DNA of 64,000 nt from positions 2,421,781 through 2,485,780 of the forward strand of contig NZ_SHKN01000001.1 in NCBI RefSeq assembly GCF_004217115.1. The letters are read 5' to 3'. A program made the translations under genes and the position numbers. Numbering within the stretch: the first letter of the stretch is position 1; each line of letters begins with the position of its first letter. The DNA comes from Ancylomarina subtilis. Its GTDB lineage: Bacteria; Bacteroidota; Bacteroidia; Bacteroidales; Marinifilaceae. Shown one piece after another: positions 26,657 through 35,981 of the stretch. The notes under the pieces were generated by a model. It was given only the letters and a program-made list of their open reading frames with translations. It had not been told where the DNA came from and made no database searches.

Positions 26657-26953
26657 TTAATGTATTGGCTTATTTCTGATCGCTTTTACTCGATCTGCAA
26701 AGCCGGCATCTTCTTCAAGTAGCATCAACCTTGTAACCCCACTGCCACATTTAGCACATTTCCCTTTCATTAAGACCTCATCAGCATCAGTCAGAACCGG
26801 GATGACATTCACAACACCATCGGGACAAATATTGCTACAGCTTGGACAGAATACCGTGTGATTTAACAAATAATTAAAAGCTTCTTTTTGTTCTTCATTC
26901 AATAAATTTTCGAATTGCTGACTCGCTAATTCGATTTCTTCGTCTTGAGGCAT
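26657..26953 (-). CDS. Small zinc-ribbon-like hypothetical protein
   Basis: 98 residues. An acidic N-terminal helix (1-33) is followed by CPSC near residue 36 and CAKCGSG near residue 66, a CxxC-n-CxxC spacing that suggests one zinc ribbon. There is no signal peptide or nuclease motif. It lies 48 bp downstream of the 5'-nucleotidase gene end-to-start on the same strand order (26953 precedes it in direction of lower coordinates), so it may share that transcript. No function is assigned. Confidence 0.6.
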   Translation of the reverse strand: MPQDEEIELASQQFENLLNEEQKEAFNYLLNHTVFCPSCSNICPDGVVNVIPVLTDADEVLMKGKCAKCGSGVTRLMLLEEDAGFADRVKAIRNKPIH

Positions 26954-27001
26954 TATTTCTTTTTATTCTTAAATTACTACACTTATCACCTGCCATATGG
27001 G

Positions 27002-28735
27002 CTAATTATTCCCATATAACAATTCAAACTCTCTGTCTTTGGCCTGCTGCCACCAATTTTCAGGAATCACTTTCCAATTATTATTGCAGCTCACGTCCAC
27101 CACTTTTTTTTCTTCAATCCATTTCATTAAATAGAAACGTAAATCTTTTGTTGTCGAATTAATTAATCGCTTTGATAATTCGTCTTTCGAAAGACCAGCT
27201 CCTTCAGTTAAATGACCTCCGCCGCCATTTCCTCGATATGAATTCAAAGCTACCTTATACGTTTTTTTCAAATCGAAGGCCTCTCCGTTCGTCATCTTAT
27301 TAATCGTGATTCGATTCCCTTTATCAGCCTGCAAGTTAAGGGTGTAATCAACCCCTTCAGCCGAATCGTAATTAAAAAACATGGTGCTTAATCGATTCCG
27401 ATTTTTCGTTGATTCAATAAACAACATCGGATCGCCTTTTTTATTCATCTGACGAAACCACTTATCGTAACTGAATTCCAAATAATCCTTGATTTCCTGT
27501 CCCGTCAAATTCATGGTATAAAGCAGATTCTCGAACCGATACAACTTAAATAAATCTCGCATTTCTAACATCCCCGAATCAATTTGTGCATTAAAAGATA
27601 AAGGCGCAGTAAATGATACATCGGCCCCCGTCAAATCAAGTTGAATCGTATGAATCAGATCAACAAATGGAGAATCCCCAAACATGGCATCACTGGTTTT
27701 AATGCTTCTTGTAAAGCGTCCCACCGGGCGTGAAACGTAATCATTAACCTCTTCAAAGGCTGACTGAAAATGTGATTCAAAAGCTTTTGATACAGGTAAT
27801 GTTTTAACATCGAGCAGTTGAGAATCAAACTTTTTACTATATGTTTTCTTATCTGTATTCAACTGAAAATCGACAGTTACATCGGCTAAAAATTGTGCCT
27901 TTGATTTTGGATTAACGATCAAAACCTTCTGGTCATCAACATTCTCGACCCACTTTATTGCTTCATGATGATCATGACCACAAACAATTACATCAAATCC
28001 AGGAATCGTTTTAGCAACTTGCCAAACCGCATTCTCTCTAATATCTGATTTTAATTCTCCTATTTCCCCCATTCCCGAATGAAACAAGCCAATAACCATA
28101 TCTGGTTGTTCCTTTTCTTTGATAATTGCCATCCATTTTTTAGCAGAGATCTCTAAATCCTCAAACTGCATCCCTGACCAAATTTTCTCTGGCAGCCATT
28201 TAGGTATGGCTGGTGTTATAAAACCGATAACAGCAATTTTCACCCCCTCTTTATCAATTATTGTATAGGGTTGAAAATAGGGTTTCCCATCCGATGTTTT
28301 TACGGCATTGGCAGCCATCCAGGGAAAAGCAAACTCCTTTACCAAACGATCGTACACTTCATGCCCAGGTTCGATATCATGATTTCCTACAGCCCCGGCA
28401 TCATAGCCCATAAAATTCATCACTTCAGCACATATATGTGTCTGTTTAGTCTTTTCAAAATTCGAATAGTAGACCATAGGATCTCCCTGAAGAATATCAC
28501 CATTATCCAATAACAAAACATGTTGATCTGACTTGTTGCGTTCCTGAGCAATATAAGAATAAGCCTGAGCAAGCGAACTTTTAGCCTCCTTATCGTTTAC
28601 CAAATCGTAGGGAAACAAAGCGCCGTGCACATCTGTTGTTGCTAATATTTTAAGGGTCAGATTCTCTTTCCGATCTGCTTGACAAGCAGAAAAGAACACA
28701 AGAATAAGCAGTATATAAAAAGAAGTAGACTTCAT
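27002..28735 (-). CDS. Lipoprotein 5'-nucleotidase/cyclic phosphodiesterase (metallophosphatase)
   Basis: 577 residues. A lipobox FSAC (Cys18) follows a short signal peptide, so it is likely an outer-membrane or periplasmic lipoprotein. The metallophosphatase domain has ATTDVHG, GDILQGDP, GNHDIEPG and GHDHHEA, the dinuclear metal ligands. The C-terminal 5'-nucleotidase domain follows, with NSYRGNGGGGH near residue 500. The family splits nucleotides or 2',3'-cyclic nucleotides to nucleosides outside the cell; the preferred substrate is not evident. It could work downstream of the secreted endonucleases at 61-63.6 kb, but that is inference. Confidence 0.9.
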   Translation of the reverse strand: MKSTSFYILLILVFFSACQADRKENLTLKILATTDVHGALFPYDLVNDKEAKSSLAQAYSYIAQERNKSDQHVLLLDNGDILQGDPMVYYSNFEKTKQTHICAEVMNFMGYDAGAVGNHDIEPGHEVYDRLVKEFAFPWMAANAVKTSDGKPYFQPYTIIDKEGVKIAVIGFITPAIPKWLPEKIWSGMQFEDLEISAKKWMAIIKEKEQPDMVIGLFHSGMGEIGELKSDIRENAVWQVAKTIPGFDVIVCGHDHHEAIKWVENVDDQKVLIVNPKSKAQFLADVTVDFQLNTDKKTYSKKFDSQLLDVKTLPVSKAFESHFQSAFEEVNDYVSRPVGRFTRSIKTSDAMFGDSPFVDLIHTIQLDLTGADVSFTAPLSFNAQIDSGMLEMRDLFKLYRFENLLYTMNLTGQEIKDYLEFSYDKWFRQMNKKGDPMLFIESTKNRNRLSTMFFNYDSAEGVDYTLNLQADKGNRITINKMTNGEAFDLKKTYKVALNSYRGNGGGGHLTEGAGLSKDELSKRLINSTTKDLRFYLMKWIEEKKVVDVSCNNNWKVIPENWWQQAKDREFELLYGNN

Positions 28736-28815
28736 ATCTAAGAATTTGTGATCAAAAAGTTAACATTTGATTTAAATCAAAATGTCAGAATTTTAAAATG
28801 AATCTTCAAAAATAG

Positions 28816-28845
28816 AAAAAGGTTTCGGAATACCGAAACCTTTAG
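28816..28845 (-). terminator. Terminator after the LTxxQ-like gene
   Basis: A perfect 11-bp stem, AAAGGTTTCGG (28818-28828) with CCGAAACCTTT (28833-28843), has a 4-nt loop and a T run on the minus strand. It lies about 27 bp past the stop. Confidence 0.85.
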
Positions 28846-28871
28846 TCAACTGCTATAATTCAAGCTCTTAT

Positions 28872-29678
28872 TTAAAAACATTTAGACATTCTCGCTTTGC
28901 CGTTTTTTTGCATCCTATGCGGTCTTGACAAAAACAAAACCAATTGGTCCTTATCTAAAATATTCCTAATCTCCTTCTGATTTTTAACCCGTTCTTTAGC
29001 CAATTGATTTTGAATGGATGAAATTCGATCTAAATTACCTAAAATATCATTCTTATTAGGCTTCTCATCATTCAACAAATGTTTTTGCTTCAAACGAAGT
29101 TCCTGCATTTCTTCCCTTAGGTTTTGAGTTGCATTTTGATGTGCCATCCTCAGCTCCTGCATTTGCTCTTCTTGCTTTTCAGACAAACCTAAACCATTGG
29201 TACACCCCTTACCTTTTCGAAATATTTGATCAGCTCTTTTTCCTCTATGCATCCGATCTCTTCCTGGCTTCATGTTCTGATTTCTCATCATTGGGTGATC
29301 TCCCCTCCGGTTGTTAAAATTACATTGTTCATCACACCAAAGCCCCTTGGTTGCTAATCGTCTATTGATCTGCTCTTCCATTAACTGCTTTTCCAAAGCC
29401 GTCATTTTATCAATATTTACAAAAATTTTCCTTTCATCCAAATTCTCCGCAGACATCAATGTTCTTTGGTATGCTCTGAGTTCATTCAGTTCATTCTTTA
29501 CATCAAGGGTTGCTTTTGCAAATTCAATGCGGGCAGATCTAAGTTCCTGCTTTTGCTGATCGGTCAGTTGAATACACGCTTTCTGCATTCTGTCCGCTCT
29601 ATTTCTTTTTTGTGCCTGACTCATGCCGCTAAAAAGCATTAAAGCCACAACGATACAAGTTGTTATTTTAGTTTTCAT
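28872..29678 (-). CDS. Secreted protein with two LTxxQ/Spy-like helical repeats
   Basis: 268 residues with a signal peptide ending near SQAQ (about 22). Two helical repeats follow. The first opens with CIQLTDQQKQELRSAR (about 35) and the second with GLGLSEKQEEQMQEL (about 163). Each has a helix rich in Leu, Glu and Lys ending in IDKMTALEKQLMEEQ or LDRISSIQNQLAKER. The L(T/S)xxQ start recalls CpxP/Spy/CnrX-type periplasmic proteins that bind metals or unfolded protein. The linker is basic with Met, His and Arg. No sensor or sigma factor is adjacent. Family placement is moderate. Confidence 0.6.
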   Translation of the reverse strand: MKTKITTCIVVALMLFSGMSQAQKRNRADRMQKACIQLTDQQKQELRSARIEFAKATLDVKNELNELRAYQRTLMSAENLDERKIFVNIDKMTALEKQLMEEQINRRLATKGLWCDEQCNFNNRRGDHPMMRNQNMKPGRDRMHRGKRADQIFRKGKGCTNGLGLSEKQEEQMQELRMAHQNATQNLREEMQELRLKQKHLLNDEKPNKNDILGNLDRISSIQNQLAKERVKNQKEIRNILDKDQLVLFLSRPHRMQKNGKARMSKCF

Positions 29679-29850
29679 ATCACTATAATTTTATAAAGTT
29701 GTTCTTCTCAAAACAAGAGAGCCAACTATCATGAAACATGGAATAAATTCTTTGTGATTGATAGGGATTTAATTAAAATGGATCCACTCCCCAGATATCT
29801 CACTTTCGGAATTTAGACTTTAAGCCTTTAAGAAGGTTTAATTTCAAATC

Positions 29851-29886
29851 AAAAAAAAAGATCTACCCGATGGGCAGATCTTTTAA
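29851..29886 (-). terminator. Terminator after the S41 peptidase gene
   Basis: On the minus strand AAAAGATCTGCCC pairs with GGGTAGATCTTTT around a 3-nt loop, followed by a T run. One wobble pair (G-T) is present. It begins 23 bp after the stop. Confidence 0.85.
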
Positions 29887-29908
29887 AACATTAGATCACT
29901 AAAACTTG

Positions 29909-31504
29909 TTAATCTTTCATATTGATCACATAATCAATCGTGTTATCTAACTTCCTGATGATAGGATAAAAACCTGCATCATCAATTAAATCACGAGCGA
30001 TATAAGCTTTGGTCTGAGTCTCAATAATCTCTAAAGAACTATTCAAACCTTTTGGGTCTGGTTTAACCCCTGCCTCCTGACAATATTTAGTCAGTTCTTT
30101 TATCAAAGGTTTATTCTTTAAATAGGCTAAAATCTCTTCAAGCTTCGTAAAGTCTTTCATTTCTGATCGATGCACATCCACATAATGGAATGCAAATCGA
30201 TAAATCAGTCCCTTCCGGTTTAATTCACGAAAATAGTTGGAGTACCCTGTGGTGTCAACGGGAATAAAGATATCCGGCATAATACCTCCCCCACCATACA
30301 CAATATTTCCAGCCGGGGTTTTAAACTTTAATGAATCTGCAAAATGAATGGAATCTCTCTTTTCGAACTCTCCATGCACAAATCGTTTTGTGATATCATT
30401 ATTGTATGCCTCTTTGCCATTTGTATAAGGCTTTTGAATACAACGACCTGTTGGTGTGTAATATCGGGCTACAGTCAATCTCATGGCAGAGCCATCCGGC
30501 AACATACGCTGCTCCTGGACCAAACCTTTTCCAAAAGATCGACGTCCAATAATTTTACCTCGGTCGTTATCCTGTATTGCGCCGGCAAAAATCTCACTGG
30601 CTGAGGCTGAAAATTCATCGATAAGTATAACAATCGGTAAATCCTGACAATGGCCTCTACCTGTTGAAACATAGTCCGTTTTGGCTTGAGATTTCCCCTC
30701 GGTATACACAATCATTTTACCTTCCGGCAAAAATTCATTAATCATATTGGTTGCGGCAGACAAATATCCCCCTGTATTCCCTCTAAGATCAACAACTAAT
30801 TTCTTAAGTCCTTCACCTTTCAGTTTCTCTAATCCTTTTGAAAATTCATGAAAGGTTGTTGCTCCAAAACGACTCACTTTAATATAGCCCAATTCATCAT
30901 TAATCATATAGGCCACATCTACGCTGGCAACAGGAATAGAACCTCGAATAATATCCAGTTCGATTAAATCTTTCACACCATGACGAGCAATACTAACTTT
31001 TACCCCTGTCCCTTTAGGACCTTTTAGCTTGTCCATTATGATATCATTATCAATATCCGGCCCTACAATTGAAACACTGTCGACCTTCACAATTCTGTCT
31101 CCAGCTAAGATTCCACCATACTCTGAAGGGCCGCCTTCAACAACTCTAACAACTGCAACGGTGTCACGATAACGAATAAATTGAACCCCAATGCCTCCAA
31201 AATTTCCTTTTAAATCTTCGTTGAAACGCTGTAAATCTTCAGCAGGAATATACACCGTATGCGGATCCAAATCTTTAAGAATGGCTGGAATAGCTTGTTC
31301 TACCAATCGCTGTGCAGAAACTGTATCTACATAGTCCTCAACAATCATATCCAGAACAGCATCCAATTTATGGCTAGCCGTAGATACTGGCGATTTAAAA
31401 ACACCTGATGTTGAATGGGGTTGAAGAAAAGAATTAATAAACATCCCTAAAATAATAGCCAACGCTAATAAAATAGGGAGAAACATCTTCATTTTATTAT
31501 TCAT
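29909..31504 (-). CDS. C-terminal processing peptidase (S41 family, CtpA/Prc-like)
   Basis: 531 residues with an N-terminal anchor (about 8-26). A PDZ domain spans about 95-180 (IGVQFI, GGILAGDRIVKVDSV), followed by the S41 protease core. By alignment with E. coli Prc the catalytic dyad is Ser301 in FSASASEIFAG and Lys326 in SFGKGLVQ. The family cleaves C-terminal segments of periplasmic proteins. A ~100-residue helical C-terminal domain follows the core. It lies 11 bp downstream of the deaminase gene, so the two form an operon. Confidence 0.93.
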   Translation of the reverse strand: MNNKMKMFLPILLALAIILGMFINSFLQPHSTSGVFKSPVSTASHKLDAVLDMIVEDYVDTVSAQRLVEQAIPAILKDLDPHTVYIPAEDLQRFNEDLKGNFGGIGVQFIRYRDTVAVVRVVEGGPSEYGGILAGDRIVKVDSVSIVGPDIDNDIIMDKLKGPKGTGVKVSIARHGVKDLIELDIIRGSIPVASVDVAYMINDELGYIKVSRFGATTFHEFSKGLEKLKGEGLKKLVVDLRGNTGGYLSAATNMINEFLPEGKMIVYTEGKSQAKTDYVSTGRGHCQDLPIVILIDEFSASASEIFAGAIQDNDRGKIIGRRSFGKGLVQEQRMLPDGSAMRLTVARYYTPTGRCIQKPYTNGKEAYNNDITKRFVHGEFEKRDSIHFADSLKFKTPAGNIVYGGGGIMPDIFIPVDTTGYSNYFRELNRKGLIYRFAFHYVDVHRSEMKDFTKLEEILAYLKNKPLIKELTKYCQEAGVKPDPKGLNSSLEIIETQTKAYIARDLIDDAGFYPIIRKLDNTIDYVINMKD

Positions 31505-31515
31505 CCTTTATGGTT

Positions 31516-31968
31516 TTATAAGTTCTTACTATCTATAAATTTAACCTCAATACCTGCTCGTATCAACAAATCTTTACCATCGTTACAATGATAAGCTTCA
31601 GAATAAACAACCCGATTGATACCAGCCTGAATAATCAACTTTGCGCACTCGATACAAGGTGTTGCCGTTACATATAAGGTAGCCCCATCACTACTATTGC
31701 TTGATTTTGCAACCTTGGTGATGGCATTGGCTTCAGCATGTAGAACATAGGGTTTTGTTATATTCATTTCGTCTTCGCAGATATTCTCAAAACCTGAAGG
31801 TGTTCCATTATAACCGTCAGAAATTATCATCTTGTCCTTCACTATCAAAGCGCCCACTTGCCGGCGTTTGCAATAGGAATTTTCAGCCCAAACAATAGCC
31901 ATTCTCAAATATCTACAATCAAGCTTTTCTTGCTTTTCTACAAGTTCTGTACTTAAAATTTCCTGCAT
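31516..31968 (-). CDS. Deoxycytidylate deaminase family protein
   Basis: 150 residues. The zinc site is HAEANA (catalytic Glu) and PCIECAK, and the N-terminal CKRRQVGALIVKD plus GYNGTPSGFEN fit dCMP deaminases. These enzymes turn dCMP into dUMP for dTTP synthesis. It is the first gene of a unit with the S41 peptidase, a pairing without an obvious functional link. A possible -7 box TATTTTTG (minus strand, 31997-32004) lies about 30 bp upstream. Confidence 0.9.
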   Translation of the reverse strand: MQEILSTELVEKQEKLDCRYLRMAIVWAENSYCKRRQVGALIVKDKMIISDGYNGTPSGFENICEDEMNITKPYVLHAEANAITKVAKSSNSSDGATLYVTATPCIECAKLIIQAGINRVVYSEAYHCNDGKDLLIRAGIEVKFIDSKNL

Positions 31969-32340
31969 GTTCTGGTTTTATTTAGTAGGTATTAAACAAA
32001 AATAGAAAAAATTTAAGCTTACTGAATTTATTAAGCATCAAGTTTCCTTATTTATTTTGTATGCATGATCAATCACTTATAAATAGGTTCCATTAAATAA
32101 AATTAGAAACTATTAATCATTTTAAAATCATAAGTAAAATGAAAAAATACCCACCTTCAAAAAAGAATCACTGGCAAATCTATTTCTGATGATTTTAATT
32201 ATATTAGCCAATCAAAGATCCCTAAAAGAACCAAGCCATTTAGAATGAGAAAATACACCACTTCATTCTCATAAACACTGGTCATAAAGGGATTGCGAAT
32301 CAACAACCCTTATATAGGAATCATAAAAACTGCTAAATAC
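31969..32340. other. Intergenic stretch between the deaminase and the T9SS pair
   Basis: A/T-rich with no recognised RNA or repeat. It should hold the divergent promoters of the deaminase and of the T9SS gene. One 16-codon open frame begins at 32139 (MKKYPPSKKNHW) but has no support. A 6-bp hairpin arm pair (GAATGA/TCATTC) lies near 32245-32272. Confidence 0.4.
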
Positions 32341-34332
32341 ATGCCCCTAAATACACAGATATCCTATGCCTCAAAACTCTATATTTTTCTACTGTCTCTT
32401 GTTCTATTGGGTTCCGAGACGTTTGCTTCTCAAACACAACCACAAACATCAATAATTGTATCTACAACTGATTCGAAATTGTGTCTTGGTGAAACCTGTC
32501 TAATTTTACTAAACACAACAGAAACCGGTGTCGAATATCGATTAAAAGATACAACAACAGGCGATTTCGTTTCGAATACACTCACCGGAAATGGTTCCAA
32601 AGCTAACTTCAACCCCATTTCGCCATCTGAAACAAAAACTTACACCGTCATTGCAACCCATATTGCCAGCTCTGAATCGGTTGATTTAAATGCAAATATC
32701 AATATTCAAGTTGTCTCTCTACCTAATCCAAATTTAGACATAACGCCCACTCACAACTCACTTTGCGTTGGTGAGAATACCAGCATTCGTATTGACAATA
32801 GCGAAGCTGATGTTCTATATCAGATTGCTGGCGGAGCCAACACCAGTGAAAATGCATTCCAGGGAAATGGCTCTACGCTTGTAATAGAAGATTTTGAACC
32901 TTTCAGAAGTGCCACTTATCACGTTGGTGCAACACGAGAAGGCTGTATCACCCAGGTGGCATTAGACAAAGATTTTTTTCTGGATGTTCGACTTCCTCCT
33001 GAAACACAACTTCACATCTATTCAAACAAAAGGGAAATTTGTGAAGGAGAAGAGGTACAACTCTCTCTTTCACCATCAGATCCTGAAGCCAGTTACCAAC
33101 TGATTGGTAACGAAACATTAATGGGAGAACAGATCGTAGGAAACGGTGGTTATATCGATTTTGCTCCGGTTAAACCCTCAGAAACGACGACTTACAGCGT
33201 TGATGCGAAAGGCCATTTTTGTATCGACCCTATTAAAGTGGATTTTACCTTTAAAGTAGATGTCCATCATCCAGCTAATACAAACAATAAATTATTAAGT
33301 AATAAAACGGAAGTTTGCCAGGGAGAATCCTTAATCATCAGTGTTGAGGATAGTCAGGAAGAAGTTATTTACCAACTTCATGATGGCACTCAGTTCTTCG
33401 ATTCTCAGATCATAGGAAATGGTGGGAAAGCTAATTTTCCGGAAATCTACCCTCAAGAAAACACGAGCTACTCTGTTTATGCAAGAGAAATGATTTGTCC
33501 TGACAAACTGAAATTAAATGACCAGGTTCATCCCAATTTGATTAAAACCAACGACTTCCCCATTGAGAACTTTGCAACCCCCGGAGAGGTTTGTCTTGGC
33601 GAAATGATTGATATTGAACTACCTCTTACTGAAAATCAGGTCACCTATCATCTGTATGATAAGAATATCAGTGTGGCAAGTATGACAAGTGCAGGAGGTC
33701 CAATCATTTTTGAAGACGTGTTGGTAGATATTGATTCCAGATACAAAATCTTAATCGACAATTGTGTTGATGAAGTGATTGCAGCTGAGCCAAAACTAAA
33801 AGTACATTCGACCCCTCATGTTCATATCACAACAACTGATGAAGTCAACGGTTCTGATGGCAAAGTTGATGTTCTTGTTCATGGCGGTTTAGCGCCTTAC
33901 ACTTATATCTTTGAAAATTTCAAAACGATTGAAAGTGATGAACATCTTCTTACGCTTAACGAAATGAAAGCAGGGGAATACAGGCTAGCAGTTGTCGATG
34001 CAAATTCCTGCCCATCAACAGTAATTGGACAGGATTTTACAATCGGATTCAACAACTCGAAAGAGTACGCCGTAAATGGCATTCTAACACCCAATGGCGA
34101 TGGGAGAAATGATACATGGACAATCAGCTACAAACCCAAATGGGATGCTCCAGAAGTTAATGTATTCAATATATATGGACAGAAAGTCTTTCATGCCCAC
34201 AACTACAAAAACGATTGGAAAGGGACCTTCAATGGTTCAAAACTCCCCAACGGATCCTATTTTTATCTCATCAAATTCAATAGAGATAAAGTCGCTCCCA
34301 TAAAAGGGATACTGTCCATTCTTGGAAATTAA
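32341..34332 (+). CDS. Secreted Ig-like repeat protein with gliding-motility-associated (CHU_C) C-terminal domain
   Basis: 663 residues from the ATG at 32341, which gives a proper signal peptide (hydrophobic stretch LYIFLLSLVLLG ending near FASQ); a TTG at 32293 would bury it. Five repeats of ~95 residues open with (L/I/V)C-x-GE (for example KLCLGETCLILL, EICEGEEVQLSL) and contain GNG and a (S/T)xTYxV strand, an Ig/PKD-like design. The C-terminal CHU_C domain runs LTPNGDGRNDTW to LPNGSYFYLIKF, the type B T9SS sorting signal. It is therefore an exported or surface-attached protein. The next gene (45 bp) encodes a PorP/SprF-like partner. Confidence 0.88.
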   Translation: MPLNTQISYASKLYIFLLSLVLLGSETFASQTQPQTSIIVSTTDSKLCLGETCLILLNTTETGVEYRLKDTTTGDFVSNTLTGNGSKANFNPISPSETKTYTVIATHIASSESVDLNANINIQVVSLPNPNLDITPTHNSLCVGENTSIRIDNSEADVLYQIAGGANTSENAFQGNGSTLVIEDFEPFRSATYHVGATREGCITQVALDKDFFLDVRLPPETQLHIYSNKREICEGEEVQLSLSPSDPEASYQLIGNETLMGEQIVGNGGYIDFAPVKPSETTTYSVDAKGHFCIDPIKVDFTFKVDVHHPANTNNKLLSNKTEVCQGESLIISVEDSQEEVIYQLHDGTQFFDSQIIGNGGKANFPEIYPQENTSYSVYAREMICPDKLKLNDQVHPNLIKTNDFPIENFATPGEVCLGEMIDIELPLTENQVTYHLYDKNISVASMTSAGGPIIFEDVLVDIDSRYKILIDNCVDEVIAAEPKLKVHSTPHVHITTTDEVNGSDGKVDVLVHGGLAPYTYIFENFKTIESDEHLLTLNEMKAGEYRLAVVDANSCPSTVIGQDFTIGFNNSKEYAVNGILTPNGDGRNDTWTISYKPKWDAPEVNVFNIYGQKVFHAHNYKNDWKGTFNGSKLPNGSYFYLIKFNRDKVAPIKGILSILGN

Positions 34333-34377
34333 CACTCAATGAAACCAAAGATTTTGATTTAAACACAAGACTCTTCC

Positions 34378-35958
34378 ATGAGAAAACGCTATACCCAAAC
34401 CCCTCTCTTCCGATTTATTTCAACCTGCTTTATGCTCGTATTCTGTTTCTTAGCTCAGGTTGAAGCCCAACAGGTTTCTTTGGTTGATCAATATTATATC
34501 AATCCTGGTATTTATAATCCTGCTGCTGTCGGGTTCAATAATCAAGTCCAGGCCTACCTATTGCGAAACGAAAAATTCAGAGATTTTGATGGTGGACAAA
34601 CCTTTCATTCCTTTACCCTTGATGCTGGTTTGAAAGAGGGAAAGTATGGTATTGGAATTAATCTGACCAATAATAATATTGACATCTTCAATACAACGCA
34701 AGCTGAATTTGCATATGCGTACCGAATTAAAATAGACGATAGACAATTCCTCCGCTTAGGGCTTTCAGTAGGACTTTCAGATTTCCGCTTAAATTTAGGC
34801 AAAGCCAATGCTGATATGAACGATGAACTCTTACAGGGCGATCATTATAACAACACCGAATTTATAGCTAATATAGGTGCCTATTACACCAACAAACAAC
34901 TCACCCTAGGCTTTGCTATACCGCAACTGATTAATCAGTCCAACCTATCGAAATACGATGCCAACGACCTATACAGACAATCGCGCCATTTTCTCTTATC
35001 AGGAAGCTATGAAATTCCGATCACCAATATAAAAGATCTCTCATTTGTGCCCAATTTCATGATGCGATATATCAAAAATAGTCCCTTACAGTTTGATATC
35101 AACGCCTTACTCAAACTTAAAAACAAAGGATGGTTTGCAGTCAATTACAGGAATAAGTATGCCATTGGCCTAAACCTTGGTGTCAATGTTTTAAATAATC
35201 TCAAAGTCGGCTATTCATACAATGTAAATACACAGAATACAGCCCATATTTCGACAACCAATCATGAATTCTTAATCGGCTATTCTTTCAGTAAGACGTC
35301 TCATGAAAAAGAAAAAAGAGAATTGAAATATCTAAGAGATATCTTGCAAGACAAATACCAGCGGATAAACCGCTTAGAAGAAGAACTTGAAAAGTATGCT
35401 GCAGATAGTCGACTGAATGATCAGGATAGAGATGGCGTACCTGATGAAAATGACAATTGCCCCCACACCCCTCCTTTTTACAGGGTTGATGACAGGGGAT
35501 GCTCATTAGATACCGATAAGGATGGTATTGTTGATAGTGAAGACATGTGCCCTGATAAACCAGGAAGCTTCACCAACAATGGTTGCCCGGAAAAGACAGA
35601 GAGACGTATTCCTCTTGATAAAAAGCTGGAAAACTTGTTTTTTGAATTTGGAAAATCCAACCTGACGGATCTCTCAAAAGAAAAAGCTGATCAAATTATC
35701 GATATCATGCGGGAGCACAATGACTATGTATTGAAACTACATGGCCATACTGACGATATTGGCTCAGAAAAGCTCAATAGAGAACTTGCGTATAAACGCC
35801 TGGTGACTCTTCATGATTATCTGATTAAACACATTGTCCCCGAGAATCGAATTATCATTCTTCCTCATGGAGAAGCGTCTCCATTAATTGAAAATACGAA
35901 TGAAAAAAGTCGAGCTTTCAATCGACGAGTATACCTTGAAATGTATTCTTATGAATAG
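34378..35958 (+). CDS. PorP/SprF-like outer-membrane protein fused to TSP3 repeats and an OmpA domain
   Basis: 526 residues. A signal peptide ends near VEAQ. Residues ~33-310 match the PorP/SprF barrel (QYYINPGIYNPAAVGF, then repeated beta strands). A short helical link (about 315-345) leads to calcium-binding thrombospondin type 3-like repeats (DQDRDGVPDENDNCP, DTDKDGIVDSEDMCP), then a C-terminal OmpA peptidoglycan-binding domain with LHGHTDDIGSEKLNRELAYKR and a basic AFNRRV. SprF-like proteins help export or anchor a cognate T9SS cargo, here probably the CHU_C protein upstream. Separate OmpA and PorP genes are the more usual arrangement. Confidence 0.88.
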   Translation: MRKRYTQTPLFRFISTCFMLVFCFLAQVEAQQVSLVDQYYINPGIYNPAAVGFNNQVQAYLLRNEKFRDFDGGQTFHSFTLDAGLKEGKYGIGINLTNNNIDIFNTTQAEFAYAYRIKIDDRQFLRLGLSVGLSDFRLNLGKANADMNDELLQGDHYNNTEFIANIGAYYTNKQLTLGFAIPQLINQSNLSKYDANDLYRQSRHFLLSGSYEIPITNIKDLSFVPNFMMRYIKNSPLQFDINALLKLKNKGWFAVNYRNKYAIGLNLGVNVLNNLKVGYSYNVNTQNTAHISTTNHEFLIGYSFSKTSHEKEKRELKYLRDILQDKYQRINRLEEELEKYAADSRLNDQDRDGVPDENDNCPHTPPFYRVDDRGCSLDTDKDGIVDSEDMCPDKPGSFTNNGCPEKTERRIPLDKKLENLFFEFGKSNLTDLSKEKADQIIDIMREHNDYVLKLHGHTDDIGSEKLNRELAYKRLVTLHDYLIKHIVPENRIIILPHGEASPLIENTNEKSRAFNRRVYLEMYSYE

Positions 35959-35981
35959 GTAAATTAATACGTATGGGATCC

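Noticed and set aside
32139-32189. 16-codon frame MKKYPPSKKNHW before the T9SS gene
   Set aside because: Too short, no motif, and no spacing or operon support.
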